Below are positions 1 through 11,136 of a stretch of 64,000 nucleotides of DNA, one piece after another. The first letter of the stretch is position 1; each line of letters opens with the position of its first letter. The position numbers and the translations under genes are program-made. The stretch spans positions 1 to 64,000 of the forward strand of contig MPUH01000266.1 in the NCBI GenBank assembly GCA_001970955.1. Direction: 5' to 3'. The notes beneath the pieces were generated by a model. It was given only the letters and a program-made list of their open reading frames with translations. It ran no database searches and was not told the origin of the DNA. The stretch comes from Stentor coeruleus. Lineage: Eukaryota > Ciliophora > Heterotrichea > Heterotrichida > Stentoridae.

Positions 1-123
1 GAATTATCTAGTTTCATTTTGATACTAAATATAGGGTTATAAAACAACCTATGAAGCCAGAAAATATAACAAAACTTGTTGAAATGCATAAATTTCTACA
101 TGAAGAATTATCTAGTTTCATTT
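1..123. repeat. 19-bp direct repeat at window start
   Basis: The same 19 bases (gaattatctagtttcattt) occur at 1-19 and 105-123, about 104 bp apart, in AT-rich non-coding DNA. The first copy begins at the window edge, so the real unit may be longer. No gene is visible in 1-345. Confidence 0.7.
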
Positions 124-345
124 AATAATTAAATAAGTATTTCTTGTATTTACTCATTATTCTCAAACATCAAGATCATTTTTAAACTGGTAATCTTCAA
201 AAAATGCTTATCTTCTAATTACTCATGATACCAATATTAAATTTATAATTTTCATACACAAAACCATAGTTGAAAATAATTGGTTTAATCAAAGCATAAG
301 GGAAAGAAAATTCATGACTGATCTTATAGAAAACTATGGATATAA

Positions 346-879
346 ATGTCGAGTATATATGCTTATGGTGTTCCTGTAACAGTCCCTCCTGTTCATGATA
401 CGACACCTTGCATGGATTACATGCTTGCATACGAGGAATGTTTAGTTGATGCAGCTCCAAGAAACCCTGAAGTTTTTCATCCTAATTGGCCAACATTGTG
501 GCCACGATTATTGACTGATGGAAGACTGCGACCTGATTTAATAGACGATGAAACATTAGAAATGGGCCCAATGCAAAACAGTACCTTCCGTTGGAACAAA
601 CCACTTGAAGAAGGAGTAAAAGAAAAACTTTGGGAATGTGAAGAAGAACGCTTCTTATACAAAGGCTGCTTAAGGAAACTAATCAAATTGGAAAAAGATA
701 GTCGTGCAGCACTGCCCGTCTATCAACCTGAAGAGCATATTTATAAAGCTCTTGGTAGAAGGTTATACATTAACCCGAAAAGCAGATATCCTTCTGAAAG
801 GTACCATGATGATGAAGATGACACTTGGCATATGCGTTGGAGATGGGCTAAATTCGCTGAAAGTGATGAAGAATTTTAG
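346..879 (+). CDS. twin CX9C (CHCH-like) protein, probably mitochondrial
   Basis: A 177-residue protein with two CX9C motifs, C22/C32 and C98/C108. Helical CX9C pairs are the signature of proteins imported into the mitochondrial intermembrane space and oxidised by MIA40; many are small respiratory-complex subunits or assembly factors. The gap between the two motifs (about 65 residues) is longer than in classic CHCHD proteins, which suggests a protist-type complex subunit rather than a chaperone. The C-terminus is acidic and Trp-rich. The start is the first ATG, just after AT-rich flank. The motif is seen; the location follows from the family; the complex is not identified. Confidence 0.7.
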   Translation: MSSIYAYGVPVTVPPVHDTTPCMDYMLAYEECLVDAAPRNPEVFHPNWPTLWPRLLTDGRLRPDLIDDETLEMGPMQNSTFRWNKPLEEGVKEKLWECEEERFLYKGCLRKLIKLEKDSRAALPVYQPEEHIYKALGRRLYINPKSRYPSERYHDDEDDTWHMRWRWAKFAESDEEF

Positions 880-1769
880 TTAGCTCGTAATACAACTAAG
901 GAGATCTATCCTAAATCATTATAGCAAAATATAAAAATCCTACAAATAAACCTATGATTTTGAAGTAGATAGTATTTTTTGTGTGTATTGCTTTTTCTAC
1001 AGTTTTTATGTGTTTTGCTCTTTTGTTTGTGTTTTTATCAATATTATTATGAATGTGATAATTGTAGTTAAATCAAATATAAAGTTGTTTGTATGGATTT
1101 TTCAAAAGTAAAGTTCTTTAAAAATACTCTTATGGTAATTATAATCAGATATATCTTCAAACCTTAGATGCTTAAAATAAATAAAAACTATTTTATATAA
1201 TTTTTCTACGCTGGTGCTTATTATGAATACATAATATTTTCATATTTTATTTTTTACCTTGAACAAAAAGCTTTGATAACCCAAACTTCTTTTTATGAAG
1301 TATAAAAATAACTAATCTAAGTCTTTTAGATCATCTCTTCTTGACTACCAAATGCATAAATATGTATTTATAAATACGCACCTTGTATTAAAATTCAGAC
1401 TTTTACCTTCTCTATAAAGATATACTATTAGTTTTAAGTCTCCATACATTTTAGCAGGATCGAAAGCAATAACAAAAACTTAAGAAATTTTTCTATTAAG
1501 CCCAGCTAAAATTCATTAGCTCAATATTTCTATAAAGAAAACTTTTAGTATTTATATACTCAATTGGAGTTATCATTTGATTAACCACCATAAGGACAAT
1601 TTTAATAAAAACTATTGAATAAATGTATATTAAAACTTCAAGTAAAGACCAGGAAATAATTCCTATCACAAAACACCTAAAAAACTAGTAAAACATAAAA
1701 AGACCTATCTAATCTCCAATCTGTCTAAATTTTTCAAATACCTTCACCATTTATAATAATAAATAAAAT
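880..1769. other. intergenic, nothing recognised
   Basis: About 890 bp of AT-rich DNA between two plus-strand genes. No ORF with protein-like composition, no RNA gene and no repeat was seen. The first part is T/G-rich and the last part A/C-rich, the usual 3'-flank to 5'-flank switch of this window. Confidence 0.6.
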
Positions 1770-3068
1770 ATGTCCAACTGTTCTATGTGTGAATTCGAAG
1801 CATTATTCAAGTGCCGGTGTAATAAAAGATGCTACTGCCAAAAGTGTTACGATAAACACTGTAAGAAAAAAGGTAAACACGACCAAATAAAACTTGAAGA
1901 ATCAGCCCTTGTTAAAAAATCAGTTTCTTTTGCGGGAAGTGATGGAAACGCAAACACTAATAAAGAAAAGAAAAAAGAAGCCCTCAAAGTTGAAATCCAA
2001 GAAGATAAAAAAAATCTTCTCAAAAAAGCTATAGAAAAAGAAATCGCTAAACTCCAAAGATTTAAAATGGAAACATTAGCATGTGTTAATTCTCAACAAC
2101 AGATGCTTGTTAGAACTATAATAGATGATTCAAAAAAACTATCAAAAAATGTTATAAATGAATGTAAACCAAAACAACAGCAATTAGAATCAACAATAAC
2201 AGATTTAGAAGTTGTTGGGAAAATTCCTTTTGGCCATCCTATTATAGAAAGGTTAAAAAAAAATACTCCCCAGCAGTCGATATTAAAACTAGATGGAAAT
2301 TTGAAAAAAATAAATTTAACATCAGAAAAAATACTAGAATTTAAAATTGAATGGCAGAGTAATCCAATTATTGATGAACTTAAAGAATATTATAAAGCAA
2401 ATCAAACTTTAATACCACCAAAATTGCAGAAAATTTATCAGAAAATATTCTCAGAGAAACATTATTCGATAAAAAAAATCAATTTGAGTAAATCGAAAAT
2501 TGACCTCCCAGCGTTGAACCATTTTATGAGAATTGTTAGTTTTTTTTCAGGGATTAAGGATTTAAGAATGGCTTCAAATAAAATAAGTAATGAATGTTGT
2601 GATGTTTTAGCTGAAGCACTTTCGAATTTTAAACTTTTGGAAAAACTTGACCTTTCGGATAATGATCTAAGAGGACATGGGATTGAAGTGTTAACTCCAG
2701 TGTTGGAGGAGATGAAAAATTTAAGTGTTTTAAGTTTGGCGAAGAATAATTTTGGGGCTACTGGAGCAAGACATCTTTCAATGATGCTTGAAAGCTTAAA
2801 AAAACTTAAAGAATTAGACTTGGATGCAAATGGATTCGGAGCAGAAGGGGCGAGATATCTATCTGGAGCCCTTCCTAAACTTATTCAATTAAAAAATTTA
2901 CGTCTCCGAAACAATAATTTTGCTGATGATAGTGTGAGGTTCTTAAAAGTAGCGCTTGGGAAAATGCAAAATATCGAAATTCTCAAACTGGATCTTAACA
3001 AATTCGGCAATGAGGAAAAACGGACAATGCAACTTATAGTCAGAAAAGAATGCAAAATCGAAATTTAG
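1770..3068 (+). CDS. B-box-type zinc finger and leucine-rich-repeat protein
   Basis: 432 residues. The N-terminus (about residues 4-40) is a Cys/His cluster of B-box type (CSMCEF, CRC, CYCQKCYDKHC, then H). Residues about 60-200 are Lys/Glu-rich and probably helical or coiled coil. Residues about 235-420 hold at least five leucine-rich repeats of the ribonuclease-inhibitor kind (for example KLLEKLDLSDNDLRGHG and KLKELDLDANGFGAEG). Such proteins are usually scaffolds; no enzyme motif is present. It stands alone on the plus strand. B-box plus RI-type LRR is a protist-style combination; the partner is unknown. Confidence 0.8.
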   Translation: MSNCSMCEFEALFKCRCNKRCYCQKCYDKHCKKKGKHDQIKLEESALVKKSVSFAGSDGNANTNKEKKKEALKVEIQEDKKNLLKKAIEKEIAKLQRFKMETLACVNSQQQMLVRTIIDDSKKLSKNVINECKPKQQQLESTITDLEVVGKIPFGHPIIERLKKNTPQQSILKLDGNLKKINLTSEKILEFKIEWQSNPIIDELKEYYKANQTLIPPKLQKIYQKIFSEKHYSIKKINLSKSKIDLPALNHFMRIVSFFSGIKDLRMASNKISNECCDVLAEALSNFKLLEKLDLSDNDLRGHGIEVLTPVLEEMKNLSVLSLAKNNFGATGARHLSMMLESLKKLKELDLDANGFGAEGARYLSGALPKLIQLKNLRLRNNNFADDSVRFLKVALGKMQNIEILKLDLNKFGNEEKRTMQLIVRKECKIEI

Positions 3069-3230
3069 ATAATTATGTAAAGCCTTTTCGAATTTTGAAT
3101 ATAAAAAAAAACTAACACATAAAAACTCTTATCAAAACTAAAATTTTCATATACATAAAAAAATTATCTATATTATTATATGATAAATACATATATAAAT
3201 TATAAGTCTAAATTACACAAAATTGTATTT

Positions 3231-3791
3231 TTATAAGCAAAATGGTTTACTGATAAAACTTTTGATTCTAATTGGTATACTGTTTATATGAATATCATTA
3301 TAATCTTCAGTTTTATTTCTTTTATGATAATTGTTTTTAAACAAAGAATTTAATCGATATATCTAATTATTCAGTACTTTTTCTTTATTTTTTTGGTTTA
3401 TTTGCATTCTGAATGTAGGAGCATTTAAGATTGACCTTTTTATTTTTTCACTAATGAAAATGCTTTTAAGATGAACTGTATCAACTTCTGAAGATTGGAT
3501 GTTTTTAGAGAGTTTTCTTGTGTGGATGTTTTGAGATTTATTAGTTTTTCTTATGGTAATTAGAGGATAGTTTATTGGGAATTGGCTTGGTATTGAATTT
3601 TTGTATAGAGAAGGTTTTATGTTTGATTTTGATCTTCTTTTCAAAATTAAAATACTTTTTTCATTCATGTCTTGGCTCCATCGAGATATGTCTTCGTATA
3701 ATATACTTTTTTCAGATTCGATGGGTTTGAATCCTTGTCTATCGCTTTCATTTGCAAGACTGTTAATTATATATGATTCATCTTTAAGCAT
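3231..3791 (-). CDS. small basic protein, unknown, one 15-nt intron
   Basis: I do not recognise this protein. Read straight it has 142 codons ending at a TAG, but that TAG closes a canonical 15-nt intron, GTACTGAATAATTAG (3363-3377). Removing it keeps the frame open for 43 more codons to a TAA at 3231-3233, giving about 181 residues. The product is rich in Lys, Ser, Ile and Asn, with no signal peptide or membrane segment. The second exon is inferred from the intron match and the open frame; if the intron is not used, the CDS ends at 3363. Confidence 0.55.
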
Positions 3792-4312
3792 TTTATATTC
3801 AGTAATTTACTCTTTTTATTACTTATTTAGTTGATTTTGGGTACTTTTTAGTGGTTTTTAGTCTAGGTTTTGTGTTTGGTTTATGATTTTTAGGTGATAA
3901 ATTTATATAAAAGGGTTTTTATTTGGAGAGAAGAAGATAATAGAATAAGAAATAGATAATAAGTGTATGGGGAAATAATAAGGAGATTAAAAGAAATATA
4001 GTCGTGAAAATATAGCTAAAATTACAGTAATGTATATAAACATGTTATAATTTCTATTAAAATAATCATTTTTGATAAAAAACTAAACACCCTAAAATCC
4101 TATTAATACTCTTCATACTTATATTTATATTCTGCAAAAACACCTAATCTATCAACGACGTCACTAATAAAAACTTACAAAACAAACTCATAATATCATC
4201 AACCGAATCTAATAAATCTACCATCACAATTTCCCACATAATTTCCTCATAACATTCTTCATTTATCCTCATAAAACCACATCTTCAATATTTCATGTCA
4301 ATTTTTTTTTAA
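3792..4312. other. divergent intergenic region
   Basis: About 520 bp between a minus-strand and a plus-strand gene start. Plus-strand composition is G-rich and C-poor to about 4080 and then C-rich and G-poor, so each half is C-rich on the strand of the gene it precedes. This is the expected shape of two back-to-back promoters. No other element was seen. Confidence 0.5.
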
Positions 4313-5131
4313 ATGGACACTCAAAACCCATCTGTAAGGAGCTCTTCAGCAAAAATAGACCGTGTTGTCTGCCAGCTTGTATCATTCACATAGGAAATCA
4401 CAAACGCCACACGTAAAGACCTAAAACTAACCGACAATGAATATTTTCGAGCCTTAAAAGGTCATACTTCAACTCGTAATTCTAAAAACACCGAAGAATT
4501 TCCAGCAGGTCTTATGTATGATCTTGATAAAATCATAAGAGAAAAGTTAAGAAAAGGGTCATTTGGATATAACAATTCAAAACTCATAGCCCTTCATCAA
4601 GAATTCAAAGAAAACTCTCAATTACTAAACAACAGTGATTTTATGACAAAAAAACTCAAACAAAAAATAAATGAACAACCTAAAGGAATCCCATATGATT
4701 TTTGGTTGCAACAAAAAGAAGCTGAAGATAGGATGAAAAGCCGGCTAAAATTGAAAATTATGGAAAGCCAATATGAGTCCCAATTGATGAAAGAACAAAC
4801 AGAAGATGAAAAACATATGGAAAACCAACTTAAAGTACGTAAATGGTTAAGGAGTAAACAAAAAGAAGAACGAAAAAGGAAAAAAAGTGTGAAAAAAGAA
4901 AAAGGGCTAAAAGAACAAATAGAAAAAGATAAAGAAACCAAAGCACAAGAAGGGTATAGGAATTGGCTTAAAGAGAAAATGATAAGAGAAAGTGAAGAGA
5001 GTAAGATGAGGAAGAAAATCAGAAAAGAAGAAAGAAAAAAGTTACAAGAAGAAAAAGAAAGACAGGTTGAGTTAAAGCTTCAAAGAGAACAGACATATGA
5101 AGAACGGTTTTTATCTAAACCGAAATATTAG
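4313..5131 (+). CDS. charged coiled-coil protein, CCDC34-like, one 15-nt intron
   Basis: The ATG at 4313 opens 22 codons, then a 15-nt intron (GTATCATTCACATAG, 4379-4393) removes an in-frame TAG and the frame continues to 5131, giving 267 residues. From about residue 110 the protein is a long Glu/Lys/Arg-rich helix with spaced Trp-Leu pairs (DFWLQQKEAEDR, RKWLRSKQKEERK, YRNWLKEKMIRE). Regularly spaced WL in a charged helix recalls CCDC34, a flagellum-associated protein in animals; that assignment is tentative. The next gene starts only 42 bp downstream on the same strand. Confidence 0.7.
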
Positions 5132-5173
5132 CGAATTTATTAATAATAACATATTAAAATCTCCATCCTATAA

Positions 5174-6223
5174 ATGGAGCACTTGATTCCCAATTTTAAA
5201 GATTTCTTAAGGTCTCTTAAGAGAGGAAACAACACAGGTAATCATGAGCTCTGTTGCCGGACTTGCAAGTTCTTGCTAAGTCTTATAAAACAATTTCGTC
5301 TCAATTCAGTCCATGACGTCCCTATACTAATATCCACAATCTCCCTTTTCGGCCAATTATCAAGCGATATACTCCCTCTTGAGATCTCAGTAGTCAATAT
5401 CGTTCGTAGAGTCCTCCATATAATCCGTGAAGAAGCTGAACATCGTAATATCGACATTTCAAGTGAAAACCAAAGAATAACAACATTAACAGGGTTCTTT
5501 CGTGAAAGTGAAACATATTCATCAACTGTTGATCTTATTGACTTAAGAGAAACTATTAAAACTGAAGTTAAAAACCTAATGGAAGAACTTGAAACACATA
5601 AACATAATATATCAGATCAAGCATCAACACATATTTTTTCTAATGAAATAATCATGACATATGGATATTCAAGTACTGTTCTTGAGTTTTTATGTTCAGC
5701 TAAAAGTGTTGGGAGGAATTTTGAAGTTCTTGTTGGGGAAAGTGCACCTTTATTAACTGGACATCAGATGTGTAAAGAGTTAGCAGCGAAAAATATTGCC
5801 ACAACTTTGATTACTGATAGTGCTGTATATGCACTTATGAGTAGGGTTAATAAGGTTATTATTGGGACTAGAGCACTTATGGCTAATGGAGGGTTACTTA
5901 CTGAAGCTGGGAAATATGGGGTTTGTTTAGCTGCACAGGCTCATTGTGTTCCTGTTTTAGTTACTTGTGGACTTTTTAAATTATCCCCGTTGTATCCGTT
6001 TGATCAGGATACATTTAATGAGTTTTTGTCCCCGAATACTATTGCTGATAGACCGGAGAGCCATGAGGTTGAGTTTATTAATTATAGTGTCCCTGCTTTT
6101 GATTATATACCCCCTGAACTTATATCACTTTATATTACTGATGTTGGGGGTAAAATGTGCTCTTATCTTTATAGGCTACTTTCAGAGTATTATAGTATTG
6201 AAGATTATAATTTATATAGTTAA
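5174..6223 (+). CDS. EIF2B2: translation initiation factor eIF2B subunit beta
   Basis: 349 residues matching the regulatory eIF2B alpha/beta/delta family. The Rossmann-like C-terminal half is clear: HIFSNEIIMTYGYSSTVLEF, then VLVGESAPLLTG, VIIGTRALMANGGLL, VCLAAQAHCVPVLV. The ending FDYIPPELISLYITDVGG followed by SYLYRLLSEYY is diagnostic for beta rather than alpha or delta. eIF2B is the GDP/GTP exchange factor for eIF2 and the target of eIF2-alpha phosphorylation. A PERK-like kinase, its natural upstream regulator, lies at 19.7-22 kb, though nothing suggests co-regulation. Length agrees with yeast and human beta. Confidence 0.93.
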   Translation: MEHLIPNFKDFLRSLKRGNNTGNHELCCRTCKFLLSLIKQFRLNSVHDVPILISTISLFGQLSSDILPLEISVVNIVRRVLHIIREEAEHRNIDISSENQRITTLTGFFRESETYSSTVDLIDLRETIKTEVKNLMEELETHKHNISDQASTHIFSNEIIMTYGYSSTVLEFLCSAKSVGRNFEVLVGESAPLLTGHQMCKELAAKNIATTLITDSAVYALMSRVNKVIIGTRALMANGGLLTEAGKYGVCLAAQAHCVPVLVTCGLFKLSPLYPFDQDTFNEFLSPNTIADRPESHEVEFINYSVPAFDYIPPELISLYITDVGGKMCSYLYRLLSEYYSIEDYNLYS

Positions 6224-6664
6224 GGGATTATGATTTGAAATAAGCTATTAGGAAGGTTTTGGATAAGTTGGAGATTTAGTTTTGAGGTTGATTAGGTTAG
6301 AATTTAAGGTGGATATGGAATTTTGGATGCATAAGAATTTTATTGTAGGGTATTTGAGAAGATTTTTTAGAGTTTTAATAGAAATTTTATGTTGAAATTA
6401 TATTTTAAAATTGGATTGCTGGGTAATATGCATGAAATTTAAGAAAATATTTTTGAGAGTGGAACAAAGGGTTTTTTGATGTTAAATATGTTGAAGTTAT
6501 TTCAGGATCATGGCTTAAGTTATGAAAATCACTATGCAAGGTTTATGAAAATCATTTTGTTATATTAATGCAAAATCGGTATTTTATGCTTTTCATTAGT
6601 GGATATCTTTACTTGTTTATCTATATTTATTATTTTGCATCTTTTAGAAATTAATTATTTTACT
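6224..6664. other. intergenic, strongly G-skewed 3' flank
   Basis: No gene seen. Positions 6241-6360 contain about 35 G and 2 C on the plus strand, an extreme skew downstream of the eIF2B-beta stop. Confidence 0.6.
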
Positions 6665-7114
6665 ATGAAAAACCTTGAACTTCAAGATTACCTTCAAAAA
6701 ACTCGCAAAGTACGAAGAAACCTTGTCGAGCGTGCTGAAGGATTAGTAAAACTATCTAATCCCCCTCATCTAATGAACATTAAAAGCACACTCGAGACTG
6801 AGTTTCCTACTTTTAATCCAAAACGTCTCATGAACTTTAAAGACGAAGTGAATCAAAGCCTTAAACAAATTTTCAAACCCAAAAACCCCAAAAAATCAAC
6901 CCCACTCGTAACAAGATCATGCTCAAGAAAAGACACTTATACAAAAGTATACTTAGGAAAATCAAAAGAAAAAATCCACGAATTCATCAAAATCCGAAAC
7001 ACATCTTTTGAATCTCATCGTAAACCAATAATTTCCCTTCTCCCTAAAATCCGCATAAAAGAATCATTATTATTCCCTTTATCATCAAAATATAACAATT
7101 CTGACAAGCTTTAA
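6665..7114 (+). CDS. small basic protein, unknown
   Basis: I do not recognise this 149-residue protein. The first ATG of the frame is at 6665 (MKNLELQDYLQKTRKVRR); the open frame upstream is AT-rich, lacks ATG and would encode an unlikely hydrophobic stretch, so the ATG is preferred. The N-terminal third is helical and charged, the middle is Lys/Pro-rich (FKPKNPKKSTP) and the end is basic. No membrane segment or known motif is seen. It lies between two plus-strand genes. Confidence 0.55.
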   Translation: MKNLELQDYLQKTRKVRRNLVERAEGLVKLSNPPHLMNIKSTLETEFPTFNPKRLMNFKDEVNQSLKQIFKPKNPKKSTPLVTRSCSRKDTYTKVYLGKSKEKIHEFIKIRNTSFESHRKPIISLLPKIRIKESLLFPLSSKYNNSDKL

Positions 7115-7292
7115 CTTAGAAACCTTATAAAAATAAAATCCTACAAAAAAACCCCTAAAAAACCCTAAAAAAAAATCCTTATAAATTAACTAATTTCAAT
7201 CATCTCCATATTTCATATAAATCCTTTTCTATAACCTAATATTTATCTCAAATCAAAAAATCTCAAGGCAAAATTTTTAACATTTATAAAAT

Positions 7293-7847
7293 ATGTCTGA
7301 TCAACTTGAAGAGTATCGAAAAAAAATGCAGGATCGGTACCGTGGAGGTCCCAACAATTCAAGTCGCGATGACTCAAGATCATTACAAGATGAAGAACGT
7401 AAAAGAAAAGAACAACAATTACGTGAAGATGAAGAATTAGCAAGAAAACTTCAAGGTGATCATTATCCTTCTACACCTGTACGTCCTCCTCCAAGTTCAT
7501 CAAATGTACCACAAGCATATAGACCTCCTGATTATATTCCAGCAGGACAAAATGTTCCTCCAGTTAATGCATATGCCCCTCCAAATCAAATTCCTCCACC
7601 TCAATATAATCAATACCCTCCAGCTAATTATAATCCTCCACCTCCACAAGTTCCACGTGGTAATTATCAAGCTCCAAGGGCAAATTCTTCATATAATCAA
7701 CCTGCTTATAATGCAGCTTCTACTGGACTTCTCCCAGTTGTCAATGATAAATGCTGTGGAATCAATACTCAAACTTGTGTCTTGGTAACAGCTGCGGTTA
7801 TGACAGTAGGGATTATTGCGAGTCTTATTGCCTTGTCTACAGGATAA
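7293..7847 (+). CDS. proline-rich tail-anchored membrane protein
   Basis: 184 residues in three parts: a charged helix (about 1-55, ending EDEELARKLQ, which resembles ubiquitin-interacting helices), a Pro/Tyr/Asn/Gln-rich low-complexity stretch (about 57-140) and one hydrophobic helix at the extreme C-terminus (about 158-182, CVLVTAAVMTVGIIASLIAL) preceded by KCCG. One C-terminal helix without a signal peptide is typical of tail-anchored proteins facing the cytosol; the Cys pair could be acylated. Proline-rich arms usually bind SH3 or WW domains. The function is not identified. It converges on the ankyrin gene with 43 bp between stops. Confidence 0.75.
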   Translation: MSDQLEEYRKKMQDRYRGGPNNSSRDDSRSLQDEERKRKEQQLREDEELARKLQGDHYPSTPVRPPPSSSNVPQAYRPPDYIPAGQNVPPVNAYAPPNQIPPPQYNQYPPANYNPPPPQVPRGNYQAPRANSSYNQPAYNAASTGLLPVVNDKCCGINTQTCVLVTAAVMTVGIIASLIALSTG

Positions 7848-7890
7848 TTAAGATTGTGATTAAGATTCTTAACTAGTTAATTGTAAAGTA

Positions 7891-8952
7891 TCATGCTTTA
7901 TGTTCGGTAAGCAAGCTACCTGCATGGAAAGGAGTTTCATATGATGCTTTTTCTATTGAAGATATGCAGCTAGAATCGCCGTCATTATTTATCGCTGGAG
8001 TTTCTTCATTTTTAGTTACGCTATTCATATGAATTCTTCTTTTAGTTCTAAACATTTCATCAATTTCCTTTTTTGAAGTGTTTATTCCTTTAGCATGTAA
8101 TATCGCTTCAGTATACACAACTAAATCTTTATTTTCAAGCACTAAAAGTATTTCTTCATGATTGTCAGTCAAATCCAAACCAATAACTTCAACAAGATAC
8201 ATAAACACTTCAGAATAAGGAATATTTGGGAATTTAGCTGAACATACAGCACATATCTGTAAAGCAGTCTCGCCGCATTTATTTTTTGATCTAAAGTTGA
8301 GATTGTATTTTTCATAAATCATTTTTACCATAGCCAAACTGCCACTTTTCACAGAGATCAAAGCGCAATTTTCTCCAGTTTCTTCATTGATCTCATTTAA
8401 ACTAAGAAGTGGGCTAGGAAAAGACTGGTTATATTGAAAAAGGTAATCTACTATACTAATATTCCCATTCATGCAGGCAATTTGCATAGGAGTAAAAGAA
8501 TCGCGGGGCTCTTTAAAAACATGAGTTGCATGGAAATCTAAGGTCATTTCAGTAACTTCTTGTGTTGATTGACGACCACTGAAGTAAAGTGGTAAATAGT
8601 ATTTGAGTAATTCTAAATGACCTTTTTCACAGACTATATTCAAAGGATCCATTGCATAGTCAGCAAAGTTCTGATTCATTTGTTCTAAAGAGCAGCTGCA
8701 TTTTTCGTATAAGAACTTAAAGGATTTTACAGTCCCTGCAGCTAAAGCATATGCCATGAAATTTAGTTTATAAGATCCCAGAGTAACAATTCTTGCATTC
8801 ATTACAATGCTATGATGCTCTTTTGAATGCCTTATATAACTTTTTAAGAAAAAGTGCAAGCTTGAAACATTTTCATTCTGAATGCATTTCAGAATATCCC
8901 GCAATACTTCATCATGATTTTTTTCCACACCTTTACAAGCTTGACATCCCAT
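7891..8952 (-). CDS. N-acylated ankyrin-repeat protein
   Basis: 353 residues from the ATG at 8952, which gives the N-terminus MGCQACKG; an in-frame ATG four codons earlier (8964) would spoil it. Gly2 and Cys3 predict N-myristoylation plus palmitoylation, hence membrane attachment. Several ankyrin-like units follow (DPLNIVCEKGHLELLKYYL, TPMQIACMNGNISIVDYLF, CALISVKSGSLAMVKMIYE, TALQICAVCS), then a polar tail. Ankyrin repeats bind protein partners; none is implied here. The gene ends with TGA, useful evidence that UGA is a stop in this genome. Confidence 0.8.
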   Translation of the reverse strand: MGCQACKGVEKNHDEVLRDILKCIQNENVSSLHFFLKSYIRHSKEHHSIVMNARIVTLGSYKLNFMAYALAAGTVKSFKFLYEKCSCSLEQMNQNFADYAMDPLNIVCEKGHLELLKYYLPLYFSGRQSTQEVTEMTLDFHATHVFKEPRDSFTPMQIACMNGNISIVDYLFQYNQSFPSPLLSLNEINEETGENCALISVKSGSLAMVKMIYEKYNLNFRSKNKCGETALQICAVCSAKFPNIPYSEVFMYLVEVIGLDLTDNHEEILLVLENKDLVVYTEAILHAKGINTSKKEIDEMFRTKRRIHMNSVTKNEETPAINNDGDSSCISSIEKASYETPFHAGSLLTEHKA

Positions 8953-9136
8953 TATACTATACATCTAATGAGTCGATTAGGAAATTAGCATATATTGCTA
9001 TAAGAAAAAAAATAATAGACTAAGATTTGCTTGAAATTTAAATACAGTGTTTTGTTATTAAAAGAGTATATATAAATCAATTGAATAAAGTGCTTAAATT
9101 TTCAAACCTAATATAAAGGATAAAATTAATCTTGAT

Positions 9137-10480
9137 TCATGTTTCTTTCTTTATATCATTTATCTTTATATTTGAGTCTTTATTTTCATCTAATTTTCCT
9201 TTGACTTCTTCAGCTTGAATTACTTCGGGTATATCATTATTTTTACTTCGTATTGCTCTGACTAATAAAGGAACTATAGCTATAACAGCAATAACATTGA
9301 TAAAAGCTAGAAATATAAACACTTTTATCCATGAAGTTTTTTGGATTTCTCCAACTATAATTTGACCTATTCCTGCACCTATTCCCCCAGATCCATCAAT
9401 TATACCAATTACAGTTGTTCTTGCATCAAACTCTTTGTCTGGATAATGTCCAAGATCAGCTGCAACTGCTGAGCTCACAAGATTGTTAACACCACCAATT
9501 ATCATCCCTACTATTGGGATTAAAACGTAAAACAACCATAAAGTGTCAATAGAACCAAGACTAAATGCAAAAATCAGTGGGACGGTTCCTATGAGTAATG
9601 GGAAGAAAACATAAACTCTATTGGGGACTTTATCTGAAATCCATCCAACAATTATAGAACCTACTAAGCCCCCGATGTCATATAAAGATACCATAACACC
9701 TCCAGCATATTCAGATTTAATCAATTCACTATACACATAAGATGGTAACCACATCATATAAGAATAATGTATCAATTTTACACAAGCATAAACAATACTA
9801 TATGAAATCACTCCAGGTAGCATCAAAGCATGCACAAGAGAAATTTTTTTATTTTTTTTATTTTTTATAGTATTTGTTGGAGGCTTATCTTTCATCATAT
9901 ACAAACTCAGATATAAAACAAGTACATAAAAAAATATTATTGTAATCAAGGATAATTGCCATTGAATTCCTCCTTCAATCATCCCTGATACAATTTGTGA
10001 GCCAAAAACATTTCCTAAAAAAGTGTTTGTTATCCAAAGTCCCATGATTTTACCTCTGTTTTCTACTGAAAACCAGTTTCCCATAATACTAGCACAGCAA
10101 ACCCAGATAGCCCCTTGGAAGAACCCATTAAAAGCAAAAACTATGCAATAAACAGCAGCTATTTTGCATTCGAAAATAATCAAAATTCCAATCTATATAT
10201 TTAATACAACACATTGACTTATTCCAGATACTAAAATTCCTAAATGAAGAACATATTTTGGACTGTATTTATCACCTAATAGTCCATTTATTATATTCCC
10301 TGCAGCATAACAGAAAAGAAAAATCATATCGATTGCCCCAAGCTCAGTACTTCCAAACTTCAAATCTTTTCTTAATTTCGGCTTAACCATATACCATGAC
10401 TCTATTGTTGCATGTCTCATCATACTACATAAAAAACAAAGAATGAATATTAAAATCTGCTTCTTTAAGAAAATATCCAT
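9137..10480 (-). CDS. MFS transporter, SLC37-like (organophosphate/sugar-phosphate exchanger), one 15-nt intron
   Basis: Two exons joined across a 15-nt intron (GTATTAAATATATAG, at 10193-10207) give about 442 residues with roughly twelve hydrophobic helices, the normal size of the major facilitator family. Features of the OPA/SLC37 branch include ESWYMVKPKLRKDLKF before the second helix, NGFFQGAIWVCCASIMGNWF, GKIMGLWITNTFLGNVFG and the late GGVNNLVSSAVAADLG. SLC37 and GlpT relatives exchange sugar phosphates or glycerol-3-phosphate for phosphate; the substrate here is not known. The cytosolic tail is charged. The stop is TGA. Confidence 0.85.
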
Positions 10481-11136
10481 TTTTATAACACAACATAACT
10501 CATCAGTTTTTTTATCATTGTATGGGAAAATATGAATTTTTGAAATATTGAATTTTATATAAGGAATTATGAAGTGGTTGAGGTTTTAATTGGACTGTTT
10601 TGATTTTTTTGTTAGGATTTATAGAATGCAGGTGTTAGCTTTTATGATTTAATTGATAGAAATCTTTGAAAAATAAAATAAATTGGTAATGTTCGAAGTA
10701 ATAGGTTATCGCTTTTTATTTTTTTTTGATCTTCAAGCCTTGCTATTTCTACATTCTCCTTAACCAAAAATATTTTTCAAAACTAAAAATTAATACATCA
10801 CACCATCACATAAAAAAATCCTAAGAAAATTATTACAACTCTTGCATACAACTTTGAAATAAAATAGTAAAACTAAGTATATAAGCATATAATTATAATT
10901 AACTATAAAGTCCTATAATTAATATTATTATACTCACCCATCTAAATATATGGCATAAATAATAATACCCCATATCTATTTTCCTAAATATACCTTATTT
11001 TAATTTTCTTTTATTTCCTCTTCTCTAAACCAAAAATCATAAATATTATCAATTATCCATATACATTTCACATAAACCCAGTTTTTCTTTTATCTGTCAG
11101 AAGAATAGTTTTCAAGTTAATTTTAGCGAAAAATAA
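10481..11136. other. divergent intergenic region
   Basis: About 655 bp between divergent starts (transporter, minus; calcineurin, plus). It is T/G-rich on the left and A/C-rich on the right, with no ORF or repeat of note. Confidence 0.5.
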